Below are positions 24,209 to 32,356 of a stretch of DNA of 32,973 bases, in pieces. Source of the DNA: Hyperthermus sp. Its GTDB lineage: Archaea; Thermoproteota; Thermoprotei_A; Sulfolobales; Pyrodictiaceae. The notes under the pieces are model-generated. The model was not told where the DNA came from and did not search any database. It saw only the letters and a list, made by a program, of their open reading frames with translations. The translations under genes and the position numbers were made by a program. Numbering within the stretch: the first letter of the stretch is position 1; the number at the start of each line of letters is the position of its first letter. The stretch is from the NCBI GenBank assembly GCA_003978665.1, contig QNYQ01000014.1, positions 1-32,973 on the forward strand, given 5' to 3'.

Positions 24209-25585
24209 ATGGGCGTGGTGGTTGCCAAGTTCGGCGGATCCCTGCTTCGCGACTCCTCCGGCTACTTAACCTTGGTTAGGGAGGTTGAGTCTCTGCTGGC
24301 TGCGGGAAACAGGGTGGTAGTTGTAGTATCGGCCATGAAAGGTGTGACTGACACCCTAATAGACATCGTCGAGAAGCCTGTTGGATGGGAGCCAGCCCTC
24401 AAGAACGTTATGGAACGCTATTACTCAGCCGCACGCGGAGCAGTGGTGAGTGAGAGAGAGATGACCAATCTCTTCGGCGAGCTCAGCAGGCTCTTCGATG
24501 AACTACTCAAACTCGTCTGGGCCGTCAAGGTGATAGGAGAGGTAACCCCCCACGCGAGGGCAGCCATAGTGTCTTTCGGCGAGAGGCTTTCTGCCGCACT
24601 AGCCGCAGCAGCATTGAGGAGCCAGGGTATAGAGTCTGTATGGCTTGGAGGCAGAGAGGCCGGCCTAATAGCTGAGGGTGACCCATGGGAAGCCACAATA
24701 GACTATGAGAACTCAAAGACCATGGTGCGCAACAAGCTCCTACCACTGCTTGAGAGAAACGTGGTCCCAGTCATAACAGGCTTCGTAGCGGGAACCTTCG
24801 AGGGGCGGACAATGCTGCTAGGCAGGGGAGGAAGCGACTACACGGCCACGCTTATTGCCAGGTTCATAGAAGCTGACGAGGTCGTATTATACACCGATGT
24901 ACCAGGCGTTATGACTGCCGACCCGCGCAGGGTGAGAGAGGCCAGGGTTATACCCAGGCTAAGCTTTGCTGAGGCAATGGAGTTGGCTCTTCTCGGCGCC
25001 AAAAGAATGCACCCTAAGACCTTTGAGCCCCTCATAGGCACAAAAACCACCGTTAAAATAACCATGCCCGGAGCCGAGTCATCAACAACAGTTGACGTGA
25101 AAGGCGGCCCTCCACCCCTCAAAGCCGTGGTGGTTTCGGAGGGGCTTGCCGTGGTAACCGTTGTAGGCGGAGGCCTCGTGGGAAGGATAGGTGTTGCCAG
25201 CAGGGTTGCAGGCGTTGCCGCCAGGTTGGGTGTGAACATACTGTCTATCATGCAGCCTATAACAGAGACCAGGATAAGCCTCGTAGTAAAGGAGTCGGAG
25301 TCTAAGAAGCTGGCCGAGGCACTCGGCAGTGAACTCCAACACGTAGTAAGTGGAGTCGAGAGGGAGGAGGTGTCGGCCGTCAGTATAGTAGGGGATGGAC
25401 TGAGGGAGAGCAGCATATCTGGGAGGATAGTCGAGAAGGCAGCCATACTCGGCGGCGTGAAGAGCATTCTATGGTCGCCTGGCAGCCCTATATTAGTGGT
25501 TTACGTCGACCCGGACGAAGCCTGGACCATAGCCGAAACCCTGCATGCAGAGGTGGTGTCACAATGGCCGATAAAATACCCGTAG
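24209..25585 (+). CDS. lysC: Aspartate kinase with two ACT domains
   Basis: 458-residue aspartokinase that makes aspartyl phosphate, the first step of the aspartate family. The N-terminus 'VVVAKFGGSLLRDSSGYLTL' is the kinase motif; 'LLGRGGSDYTATLIARF' and 'LYTDVPGVMTADPRRV' hold the catalytic and ATP-binding parts. Two ACT domains follow at about residues 310-385 ('GRIGVASRVAGVAARLGVNI') and 390-455, the usual site of threonine or lysine feedback. The start ATG 24209 is 4 nt after hom. The stop lies 22 nt inside asd, so translation is coupled. Confidence 0.95.
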   Translation: MGVVVAKFGGSLLRDSSGYLTLVREVESLLAAGNRVVVVVSAMKGVTDTLIDIVEKPVGWEPALKNVMERYYSAARGAVVSEREMTNLFGELSRLFDELLKLVWAVKVIGEVTPHARAAIVSFGERLSAALAAAALRSQGIESVWLGGREAGLIAEGDPWEATIDYENSKTMVRNKLLPLLERNVVPVITGFVAGTFEGRTMLLGRGGSDYTATLIARFIEADEVVLYTDVPGVMTADPRRVREARVIPRLSFAEAMELALLGAKRMHPKTFEPLIGTKTTVKITMPGAESSTTVDVKGGPPPLKAVVVSEGLAVVTVVGGGLVGRIGVASRVAGVAARLGVNILSIMQPITETRISLVVKESESKKLAEALGSELQHVVSGVEREEVSAVSIVGDGLRESSISGRIVEKAAILGGVKSILWSPGSPILVVYVDPDEAWTIAETLHAEVVSQWPIKYP

Positions 25586-26640
25586 GCGTCCTCGGAGCCA
25601 CAGGCCTCGTGGGACAAAGATTTGTAAGCATTCTGGCTGATCACCCATGGTTCAGCCTAGAAGTTGTCGCTGCAAGCGAAAAGAGGGTTGGAAAACGCTA
25701 CGGTGAGAGCGTTAAATGGTACATAGATGAGCCCTTACCACAACAAGCCATTGACATGGTTATGGCGAGGCCTAGGCCAGAGAGCTTCAAGCCCGTAGAC
25801 GTGGTGTTCGTGGCGCTCCCCAAGGAGGTTGCCGGACCCCTTGAGCTGGAGCTGGCTCGTATGGGTAAGATAGTAGTGTCAAACGCTAACGTGTTCAGAA
25901 TGGATCCCGACATCCCACTACTCAACCCGGAGGTAAACTGGGACCACATGAGCCTCGTCAAGCTACAGAGGGAGAGGAGGGGGTGGAGGGGGGCAATACT
26001 AAAGGTGCCCAACTGCACCACAGCAATTCTAACGTTAAGCCTCAAGCCCCTAATGGATAGCTACGGGATAAGAGAGGTATACATGACCAGCATGCAGGCA
26101 ATAAGCGGTGCAGGCTTCAACGGCGTCCCCGGCTACGCGATAACAGACAACATAATACCATTCATTAGCGGGGAGGAGGAGAAGGTTGTGAGAGAGTCGC
26201 GCAAGATACTAGGCAAGCTTTCGGGAGACGCGGTCAGCTTCGCCGACATGCGCGTAGTAGCCACTACAACACGCGCCCCGGTGCTCGACGGGCACTTAGA
26301 GTCTGTAGTAGTGAGGCTGGAGAAGATGCCAGGAGACATAGAAGAGGTGAGGAGCCTCCTAGACTCATGGAGGAGTAGGCCGCAGCACTTGAGGCTGCCT
26401 ACAGCGCCCGAGAAGCCCATTATTGTTAGGAGAGAAGAGGATAGGCCGCAGCCGAGGCTTGATAGGAAAAGCGGGAGAGGGATGAGTGTCGTTGTTGGCC
26501 GGCTCAGCCAGCCCTACCCCGATGAGCCAGTCATACGATACATAGTGCTCGGCCATAACACGTTACGGGGAGCTGCAGGCACGGGAGTACTGATAGCTGA
26601 GCTGTACTATAGAATGTTTGAGGAAGGAGCCGTGGGGTGA
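25564..26640 (+). CDS. asd: Aspartate-semialdehyde dehydrogenase
   Basis: 358 residues from ATG 25564. The enzyme converts aspartyl phosphate to aspartate semialdehyde with NADPH. N-terminal nucleotide loop 'VGVLGATGLVGQRFVSIL'; catalytic Cys about 151 in 'KVPNCTTAILTLSL'; substrate region 'MQAISGAGFNGVPGYAI'; His in 'DGHLESVVVRL'. This is the archaeal/fungal branch of the family. The track start 25471 lies deep inside lysC and adds 31 unrelated residues. ATG 25564 gives 'MADKIPVGVLGATG' and overlaps the lysC end by 22 nt. Last gene of hom-lysC-asd. Confidence 0.95.
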   Translation: MADKIPVGVLGATGLVGQRFVSILADHPWFSLEVVAASEKRVGKRYGESVKWYIDEPLPQQAIDMVMARPRPESFKPVDVVFVALPKEVAGPLELELARMGKIVVSNANVFRMDPDIPLLNPEVNWDHMSLVKLQRERRGWRGAILKVPNCTTAILTLSLKPLMDSYGIREVYMTSMQAISGAGFNGVPGYAITDNIIPFISGEEEKVVRESRKILGKLSGDAVSFADMRVVATTTRAPVLDGHLESVVVRLEKMPGDIEEVRSLLDSWRSRPQHLRLPTAPEKPIIVRREEDRPQPRLDRKSGRGMSVVVGRLSQPYPDEPVIRYIVLGHNTLRGAAGTGVLIAELYYRMFEEGAVG

Positions 26641-26675
26641 GAGGGGGAGGGCTTGTAGGAGAGCTGGTATAGTGT

Positions 26676-27929
26676 TCAGGGTCGTATGTGCTCCTTACCT
26701 ATAGTGTCCCTGGCCACTATATACCTCATAATGTTTTCCGCCCCCTCGGCCCCCACATTGTAGCTCATCACCCCGAGCCATCCACGATGAAGCTTTGACT
26801 CCTTCATGTACGATAGTGCCCCATGCCATTTCATTACCTCCTCGTACACCTTCAATGCTGTTCTTGGTGCTTTAAGCTTAGCCATCGCCGAGGGTATGTT
26901 AAGGTCTTTCGGCTTGAAGAGGGGATCCTTTTCTACGTATATCTTGTCGGCGAGCCTTGCAGCCTGAAGTACCAAGAGCCTTGATGACTCAAGCTCGGCC
27001 AGAAGCTCAGCATACGTGTAGGCTACTGACTGTCTTGAGGCTAGGGGTCTACCGAAAACGGTTCTCTCCTTTATCCATTCAAGCGCCTGGTCAAGCGCCC
27101 ATCGGGCACTGCCTATGTTTGCTGCTGCCACGAGGATGCGGGCTATGTTAAAGCCTTGGAGCAGTATCTTGAAGCTGTTCTCGCCTCCTAGTGTATGCTC
27201 TACTGGTTCTCTATGGTTGTTGAACCGGAGTATGCCCGTGCTTATACCGTGTCTGCCTATGGTTTCAAGCCTACTATACTCTATTCCCGGGGCCCTCTCC
27301 CTGCCGTGGCGGCCAATGGTCAATATTAAGACTAGGTCTCTTGGAGAGGGAGAGGAATTGCGTGCGCCTTTGCGCGCTACTAGCAGCCACCCGCCCCCCT
27401 TAGGCAGATGCTCCATGACCTCGATCACTCCGCTTATATAGGTTTTCTCCCCATTTATATCCCACATGCCGTCGCGCTCCTCTGCTACAGTTCTCACCGC
27501 TGCAACATCACTGCCGCCGTGAGACTCTGTTGAAGCAATACCTAGAAACGAGTCACCCCTAGCTATCTCATCCACTAACCACTCAAAGCCGCCCCTTCCA
27601 CCATAGAGGGATAGCAGCAGAGGCCACCCATTATTCAATAGGGTGTACACTGCTACAGCCACGCTGGGATCAGCATAGGCCACCTCCTCTACCGCGATAG
27701 CTGCCATGGTTACTGTGCCGCCAACACCACCCTTCTCCTCCTCGACGGGTATAGCAAATAGGCCCTGCGAGCCCATCCGCTTTATGAGGTCAACAGGTAT
27801 TGAGCCAGCCTCGTCTATTTTCTCCCATATAGGAGCTATGTGTCTCTCAGCGAACTCGCGTACACTGGACTTGAAGAGTCTCTCTTCATCACTCAACAAC
27901 GCATCATGGTATCTAAGGTGCATGGGCAC
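26676..27929 (-). CDS. Acyl-CoA dehydrogenase
   Basis: 417-residue FAD enzyme of the acyl-CoA dehydrogenase family. N-terminal helical domain ('SSVREFAERHIAPIWEKIDE'), middle beta domain ('GIASTESHGGSDVAAVRT', 'INGEKTYISG') and C-terminal helical domain ('ALDQALEWIKERTVFGRPLA', 'KWHGALSYMKESKLHRGW'). A Glu in 'GAEGAENIMRY' is where the usual 'YEGTxEI' catalytic base lies. Such enzymes oxidise or reduce acyl-CoA at the alpha-beta bond and pass electrons to ETF; no etf gene is adjacent. The chain-length preference cannot be read. It is a single gene, converging with asd across a 35-nt gap. Confidence 0.93.
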   Translation of the reverse strand: MPMHLRYHDALLSDEERLFKSSVREFAERHIAPIWEKIDEAGSIPVDLIKRMGSQGLFAIPVEEEKGGVGGTVTMAAIAVEEVAYADPSVAVAVYTLLNNGWPLLLSLYGGRGGFEWLVDEIARGDSFLGIASTESHGGSDVAAVRTVAEERDGMWDINGEKTYISGVIEVMEHLPKGGGWLLVARKGARNSSPSPRDLVLILTIGRHGRERAPGIEYSRLETIGRHGISTGILRFNNHREPVEHTLGGENSFKILLQGFNIARILVAAANIGSARWALDQALEWIKERTVFGRPLASRQSVAYTYAELLAELESSRLLVLQAARLADKIYVEKDPLFKPKDLNIPSAMAKLKAPRTALKVYEEVMKWHGALSYMKESKLHRGWLGVMSYNVGAEGAENIMRYIVARDTIGKEHIRP

Positions 27930-27988
27930 TGCACCAGGCAGGGGCCTAGGCAGTATTATTGGCTAAATACTAAATCCCCCAACACCTA

Positions 27989-28849
27989 TTAGCCAGCAGG
28001 CTCCAAGACAAGCTTCTCGCCAACTTTCACAGAGAGCGCCCTCGAAGCATCGCCCATGTTCACAGCGAGCTCGGGGAATCCGAGACTATTCACGTACAAG
28101 ACAAGCTCTCCCGGCTCAGCCCTGCTAAACACCTCCTCACACAGAGCCTTCATCCTTCTCCTCGGCGAGGAGACTGCGACTCTCCCCCCGCTCCCGCAGA
28201 GAGCCTTAAGACAGTCGGCTTCAAGCCCCAGCGCCACATTGCCGAACCTGTCAACATGAACCACCACTACAGCAGCTCTGCCTCCCTCACAGCCCTCTTT
28301 CAGCTCGACACGCACAAGCTCGGCCTCAGACAGCCGCGGCCCGAAGGCATCCGGGCGCACACCCATGGCAAGGAGGGCCGCGACTGGGGCAAACACGTCT
28401 CTGCCGTGAAAGCTCTTGGAGACTGGTTTGATGAATGCCTCGCTGCGCAGTATCCAGTATACCCCTCTGATGCCATCCTCCCTCGCCGCTGGCCATAGCA
28501 ACCCGTTATTGGGGCCGACGAAGAAGTACTTCTCCGTCACTATTATCACAGGTTTCCTCTCAGTGCCCACACCAGGATCCACGACCCCAAGGAACACGGT
28601 GCCGGGAGGGAACCATTTATAGCTAGTATAGAGCATGTAGGCTCCGTTGACCACACTGAAAGCCTCTATCTCGTGTGTGAGATCGATAACCCTAACCTTT
28701 CCCTGGGAGACCCTCTCTATCACCGCGTGCACCAGCGGCACATAAGGATCTTTTAGCCCGAAGTCGCTGAGGAAGACTATGAGCCCGATAGGCCTCACCA
28801 AGACCGGGCACCCGGGGGATAGAGGTTCTAGTCGGCCAGCAGGCGTCAC
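27989..28849 (-). CDS. SAM hydroxide adenosyltransferase (DUF62 family)
   Basis: 286-residue member of the DUF62 / SAM hydroxide adenosyltransferase family, relatives of fluorinase, which split S-adenosylmethionine with water into adenosine and methionine. Signatures are 'FLSDFGLKDPYVPLVHAVI', 'LGVVDPGVGTERKP', 'FVGPNNGLLWP' and 'KSFHGRDVFAPVAA'. The aspartate near the N-terminus ('SDFG') and the 'FHGRD' loop, characteristic of the hydrolytic branch, are present. GTG 28849 lies about 27 nt after the minus-strand TATA (CTTTTAAG, 28876-28883), fitting a leaderless transcript; GTG 28798 is the alternative closer to the family start. The biological purpose is uncertain, perhaps methyl-donor balance. 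Confidence 0.92.
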   Translation of the reverse strand: MTPAGRLEPLSPGCPVLVRPIGLIVFLSDFGLKDPYVPLVHAVIERVSQGKVRVIDLTHEIEAFSVVNGAYMLYTSYKWFPPGTVFLGVVDPGVGTERKPVIIVTEKYFFVGPNNGLLWPAAREDGIRGVYWILRSEAFIKPVSKSFHGRDVFAPVAALLAMGVRPDAFGPRLSEAELVRVELKEGCEGGRAAVVVVHVDRFGNVALGLEADCLKALCGSGGRVAVSSPRRRMKALCEEVFSRAEPGELVLYVNSLGFPELAVNMGDASRALSVKVGEKLVLEPAG

Positions 28850-28872
28850 CTGGCCGGGGAGCCTGGGCTCAT

Positions 28873-28885
28873 TAACTTAAAAGTC
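28873..28885. promoter_or_regulatory. Shared promoter element between the SAM hydrolase and nucleotidyltransferase genes
   Basis: TAACTTAAAAGTC contains CTTAAAAG rightward and CTTTTAAG leftward. Leftward it predicts a start near 28855 (GTG 28849). Rightward it predicts a start near 28905, so ATG 28925, not the track start 28898, should be used by the nucleotidyltransferase. Confidence 0.45.
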
Positions 28886-28924
28886 TCCCAGTACTATTTG
28901 CCCCTAGACATACTGGTGCCGGTA

Positions 28925-29650
28925 ATGGTTAAGGTTGTAATACTTGCTGGCGGCCTAGGTAAAAGGCTCAGACCCCTCACTGTTGATAGGCCTAAGCCCC
29001 TCGTAGAGGTGGCTGGCAGGCCTATAATAGAGTGGCAGATACTGCACTTTAGGAGCCTAGGCTACCACGACTTCGTAGTGCTGGCTGGGTATCGCTGGGA
29101 GAAGCTCGTTGAGCATCTTGGTAGCGGGCGTAAACTGGGCGTGAAGATAGCTTACGTTATCGAGGACGAGCCCCTCGGCACAGGCGGCGCCATACGTAAC
29201 GCTGCTCATCTCCTCCGAAGCGAAGACTACTTCTTCGTGTTGAACGGCGACATAATAACAAACCTCGACGCCAGAGTACTGGCCGAGAAACTGGCCTCCG
29301 ACAGCAATCTTGTAGCCGCCCTCTCCCTTGTACCCCTTAGAAGCCCATACGGGATAGTGGAGGTAGACAGTGAAGCAAGGATCACAAGGTTCGTGGAGAA
29401 GCCAACCTTAAACTACTGGATTAACGCAGGGATATATGCTATGAAGCCAAGTATACTCGACTGGCTCCCGGAGAAGGGAGACATAGAAAGGCAGGGCTTC
29501 CCGCAGCTGGCCGAGCAGCGCCTCCTCCTTGGGGTACGGTTCAGTAACGTGTACTGGAGGAGCATAGACACTGTGAAAGACCTGGAGGAGGCGAGCAAAC
29601 AGGTTATGGAAACCGAATGGTTTAGAAAGCTCTCCGAGAGCGTGGAGTGA
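28925..29650 (+). CDS. Sugar-phosphate nucleotidyltransferase
   Basis: About 241 residues. The nucleotide loop is 'VILAGGLGKRLRPLTVDRPK' at the N-terminus, then 'PLVEVAGRPIIEWQI', 'DEPLGTGGAIRNAAHLL', 'FFVLNGDIITNLD' with its metal Asp, and 'RFVEKPTLNYWINAGIYAM'. These are the marks of glucose-1-phosphate thymidylyl/uridylyl- and mannose-1-phosphate guanylyltransferases. There is no C-terminal hexapeptide-repeat domain, so it is the short form. It would make an NDP-sugar for surface glycans or glycosylation. Sugar and base are not decidable. Start chosen at ATG 28925 from the promoter position. A perfect hairpin follows the stop. Confidence 0.9.
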   Translation: MVKVVILAGGLGKRLRPLTVDRPKPLVEVAGRPIIEWQILHFRSLGYHDFVVLAGYRWEKLVEHLGSGRKLGVKIAYVIEDEPLGTGGAIRNAAHLLRSEDYFFVLNGDIITNLDARVLAEKLASDSNLVAALSLVPLRSPYGIVEVDSEARITRFVEKPTLNYWINAGIYAMKPSILDWLPEKGDIERQGFPQLAEQRLLLGVRFSNVYWRSIDTVKDLEEASKQVMETEWFRKLSESVE

Positions 29651-29665
29651 AGCCTCTCAGAGGCT
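29651..29665 (+). terminator. Hairpin right after the nucleotidyltransferase stop
   Basis: AGCCTCT-C-AGAGGCT is a perfect 7-bp inverted repeat beginning at the base after the TGA stop. No T-run follows. It could stabilise the 3' end or assist termination; archaeal terminators normally rely on T-runs, so the role is tentative. Confidence 0.35.
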
Positions 29666-29742
29666 ATTCTGGAATGATTGCCGTGTAAGGCTACAATAAT
29701 GGCATGCAGCCTAGGCTGGAGCCACATGTTTTTATTGAGTCC

Positions 29743-29768
29743 CCCTCCCTGGCCAGCTTTAGGGAGGG
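29743..29768 (+). repeat. 8-bp inverted repeat covering the thiolase ribosome-binding site
   Basis: CCCTCCCT (29743-29750) pairs exactly with AGGGAGGG (29761-29768) across 10 nt. The right arm is the only Shine-Dalgarno candidate for TTG 29779, with 10 nt spacing. If the left arm is transcribed, the hairpin would hide the ribosome-binding site. A TATA-like TTTTTATTG at 29729-29737 would start transcription near 29759, just past the left arm, so the hairpin may not be present in the RNA. Confidence 0.35.
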
Positions 29769-29778
29769 TGTCTCCTAA

Positions 29779-30957
29779 TTGTCGAGAAGGGTTGCTATAG
29801 TGGGTGTGGGCCACTCGAAGTATGGGTATAGGTATGATGTGAGTATCGCAGAGCTTGCCTGGGAGAGCATTAAGGATGCTTTAGACATGGCTGGTGTCGG
29901 GCAGGATGACATAGAGTTTGTCGTGTACGGCAATGTCGGCGTGTGGAGTAGCGAGCCCCTGCCAGCCGTGGTGATCAACGAGTATGCCGGCTTAACTCCT
30001 AAGGGCACAATGAGGGTTGAGGCTGCATGCGCTACTGGTAGTGCTGCGATAAAGCAGGGATATGACATGGTTGCGGGCGGGCAGGCCGACCTCGTGCTTG
30101 TTGTCGGCGTGGAGAAGATGAATGAGTCTCCTACACCTATAGTGGTGGAGCTTATAGGGCGTGCAGGCAACTACTTCTGGGAGTTCGAGAATTTTGGCCT
30201 CACCTTCCCCGGCTACTACGCGCTCTACGCTACAGCATATATGTCGAAGTATGGGGCAACCGAGGAGGACTTGTGCAGGGTAGCAGTGAAGAACCACCAC
30301 TATGCCAGCATGAACCCGAAAGCGCATTTCCCGCGTAGGATAACATTGGAGGAGTGCATGAAGAGCCGCTATATCGCGTGGCCCTTCAAGCTGCTTGACT
30401 GCAGCCCTATAAGTGATGGGTCAGCAGCCATCATACTGGCCTCCGAGCACGTTGCACGAAAAATAACCGACAGCCCTGTATGGATAGAATCGGTAGGAGT
30501 CGCAAGCGATACATCCAATATTAGCAGAAGACCAGACTTCCTAATCCGCCGCGCCGTAGTTGCCGCAGCCAGAGAGGCCTACAAGAAGGCCGGAATAGAC
30601 CCTGATAAACCAGTGAAGTATATTGACGTAGCCGAGGTACACGACGCATTCACTATAGCTGAAATACTCAGCTACGAGGAGCTCGGCTTCGCAAAACAGG
30701 GTGAGGGCTACCTGCTAGTTAGGGAGGAGCAAACATACATTGGAGGACTCATACCAGTCAACGTCAGCGGGGGATTAAAGGCCAAGGGCCACCCCCTGGG
30801 AGCTACAGGGGTTGGAATGGCTGCTGAACTAGTGAACCAGCTGCTGGGGAGAAGTGAGAGGGGGAGGCAGGTCGAGGTTAGACATGGGAGAGCACTAGCA
30901 AGTAATGTGGGCGGAACCGGCCACTACGCCTATGTATTCGTATACTCGCTCACATAG
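29779..30957 (+). CDS. Thiolase (acetyl-CoA acetyltransferase, archaeal type)
   Basis: 392-residue thiolase of the archaeal SCP-x-like class, which condenses two acetyl-CoA to acetoacetyl-CoA (or the reverse). The nucleophile Cys about 84 is in 'MRVEAACATGSAAIKQGYDM'. 'VAEVHDAFTIAEILSYE' and 'GGLKAKGHPLGATGVGM' supply the catalytic histidines, and a second Cys-bearing motif of classical thiolases is absent, as usual in this class. In many archaea it sits with HMG-CoA synthase and a DUF35 zinc protein for isoprenoid lipid synthesis; neither is beside it here. The TTG start follows GGGAGGG. It is the last ordinary chromosomal gene before the AT-rich region. Confidence 0.92.
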   Translation: MSRRVAIVGVGHSKYGYRYDVSIAELAWESIKDALDMAGVGQDDIEFVVYGNVGVWSSEPLPAVVINEYAGLTPKGTMRVEAACATGSAAIKQGYDMVAGGQADLVLVVGVEKMNESPTPIVVELIGRAGNYFWEFENFGLTFPGYYALYATAYMSKYGATEEDLCRVAVKNHHYASMNPKAHFPRRITLEECMKSRYIAWPFKLLDCSPISDGSAAIILASEHVARKITDSPVWIESVGVASDTSNISRRPDFLIRRAVVAAAREAYKKAGIDPDKPVKYIDVAEVHDAFTIAEILSYEELGFAKQGEGYLLVREEQTYIGGLIPVNVSGGLKAKGHPLGATGVGMAAELVNQLLGRSERGRQVEVRHGRALASNVGGTGHYAYVFVYSLT

Positions 30958-31141
30958 CTAGGTAGTACACCACAGTAAATTGAAGCCTCCTTGAGAGCTC
31001 ATACATAACAAGTTATCATTATTATTAAATATTATGTGAATCGAGTATTCCAAGACCATCCTAGACATATTGATGCAAACAGCCTAACACAATACGAATA
31101 CCATAAAAAGAGAGCCATGAAGCGCACGAAACAAGACTTGG

Positions 31142-31190
31142 TGGCGGGCCAGCCGCGAGTTTGAACCCGCGGGCCTCCGGCTCCGAAGGC
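31142..31190 (-). mobile_element. tRNA-Arg(UCG) 3' fragment: probable att site of an integrated element
   Basis: The minus strand from 31190 to 31142 matches the 3' part of a tRNA-Arg with anticodon TCG. It has anticodon loop CTTCGGA, 3' anticodon stem GCCGG, variable AGGCC, a TTCAAA T loop, acceptor strand CTGGCCC, discriminator G and an encoded CCA. The 5' half of the tRNA is missing: bases beyond the loop do not pair as the anticodon stem, and no D arm or 5' acceptor follows. The T arm is damaged and lacks the standard five pairs around a seven-base loop. A cut inside the anticodon loop with the 3' half kept is the typical leftover of archaeal tyrosine-integrase insertion into a tRNA gene. 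Confidence 0.7.
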
Positions 31191-31205
31191 TAGCATTCAT
31201 AAGGG

Positions 31206-31239
31206 AGTGTCCCGTAGATCGATGGTACTCTGGGACACT
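31206..31239. repeat. 8-bp inverted repeat beside the tRNA fragment
   Basis: AGTGTCCC (31206-31213) and GGGACACT (31232-31239) are exact reverse complements around 18 nt. It begins 16 nt from the tRNA fragment on its right side, at the predicted inner edge of the element. It could be an integrase arm-binding site, a hairpin or an insertion-sequence remnant. Confidence 0.5.
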
Positions 31240-31858
31240 TAAGTAGAGTTTTCATACCCATTATCTAGTATATGAGTCATTATCTTGTTATTTTAATCCT
31301 AATACATGACATATTAAGTCATAATAGAAAGGATAGCACTTTAAGAAGCTCAATAAGATACCCTTCAAAAACTCTAATCATGTACATGTTCGCGCTTAAA
31401 ACAATCTCTGCAATAATCTTAACATTCTGAAATGAGTGTATGCACCGTCAGAAGAGGGTATTTGACCTTTCCTTAGAATGCCTTGTCTCCCCTTTTATGC
31501 TATATAATGGATAAAGATACTCTCTACCAGTGCAACATTCTCGTTTATTAAGGTTCATCGCATAAGCCCTTTCCAGAGAGGCATTGCGGTAACCTACTAA
31601 TGATATTATTAACACTCCTTAACCTAATCCCCATTATAAACCAGCTCTAAACATAATTTATACATGCTGTAGAGGGGCTACCATAGACTTAGCGTAATGG
31701 GTGCCTATAGGCTTTAATGCAAAGTCTCAACAACCACTAACGGTTGCCTTCTTTTGGAGAAACTAATAGCTTAGATAGCTTGGAATGTTCCAGCCTTGAA
31801 AGCGAAAAATGAGATGGTGAATCAGTAAATCTCCTAACCATGTTACTCTTCAGTCTTT
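31240..31858. other. AT-rich gene-free stretch
   Basis: About 620 bases with no ORF above 60 codons. Composition is far more AT-rich than the preceding 31 kb, and stops are frequent in all frames. A 55-codon minus-strand frame (GTG 31615 to TGA 31448, with AAGGAG abutting the start) is the only open stretch I found, and its peptide resembles nothing I know. With the 30958-31141 gap, this makes a 900-base gene-poor zone around the tRNA fragment. Probably decayed element DNA; I see no integrase motif. Confidence 0.5.
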
Positions 31859-32353
31859 TTATCTTATCAGGTAGACTGTTATTTTGAGAGTTTTTGCTAT
31901 GTCTTCTTCTCTATTCTTAAAATCAATGTCGGCAGTTAATAGAGTGTGCACTCCTATGCCTTGCTCCTTCATAGCCTTGATGTAGGCTAGGTGGAGTAGA
32001 TCTAGAGTCTTGAGTCTCAGTTTTTCTGCCAGCTCTATGGAGTATGCTAGAGGCTTATAGAGCCGGCCAAGCATTGTCCTCGAAAACCCCTTTACATCGA
32101 CATATTTTAGATCGAACCTCTTTAGGACATATATGATCACCGCTATAAACGCTATGTGCTCACTTACACCTAGTCTACTCCTTATGCTGGCCATTACCCC
32201 GTGTTGTCTAGCAAGCACGCTGGCAAGCTCGGCTAGAACTAGCTCAGAGATCACCTTGCCATTGTGACGCTCTAAGGCCTCTCTAGCCCTCTCCCTTCTA
32301 GGATCTTCTGGGTCGAGTGCAGCTACTATTACGCTAGTATCGACGTAGATCAA
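31859..32353 (-). CDS. vapC: VapC-like PIN-domain toxin
   Basis: 164-residue PIN-domain ribonuclease. The first acidic residue is in 'MIYVDTSVIVAALDPED', a conserved Glu lies in 'SELVLAELASVLARQ', and Asp residues lie in 'LKTLDLLHLAYIKA' and 'LLTADIDFKNRE', together the metal site of VapC toxins. These cleave tRNA or rRNA when free of antitoxin. It starts with TTG 32353, 3 nt after the antitoxin stop. At 164 residues it is longer than the usual 125-140; the added segment around residues 65-100 is helical ('HIAFIAVIIYVLKRFDLKYV'). It lies inside the AT-rich region beyond the tRNA-Arg fragment, as expected for cargo of a mobile element. Confidence 0.88.
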   Translation of the reverse strand: MIYVDTSVIVAALDPEDPRRERAREALERHNGKVISELVLAELASVLARQHGVMASIRSRLGVSEHIAFIAVIIYVLKRFDLKYVDVKGFSRTMLGRLYKPLAYSIELAEKLRLKTLDLLHLAYIKAMKEQGIGVHTLLTADIDFKNREEDIAKTLKITVYLIR

Positions 32354-32356
32354 CGC

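Noticed and set aside
24525-25467. Long minus-strand ORFs (24838..25467, 24525..24746 and similar) opposite lysC
   Set aside because: Antisense shadows of a GC-rich gene with Ser/Thr/Leu-rich translation and no motif.
31448-31615. 55-codon minus-strand frame in the AT-rich region
   Set aside because: The AAGGAG abuts the GTG with no spacing, the peptide is unlike any known family, and the surrounding DNA looks decayed. It is kept as a note only.
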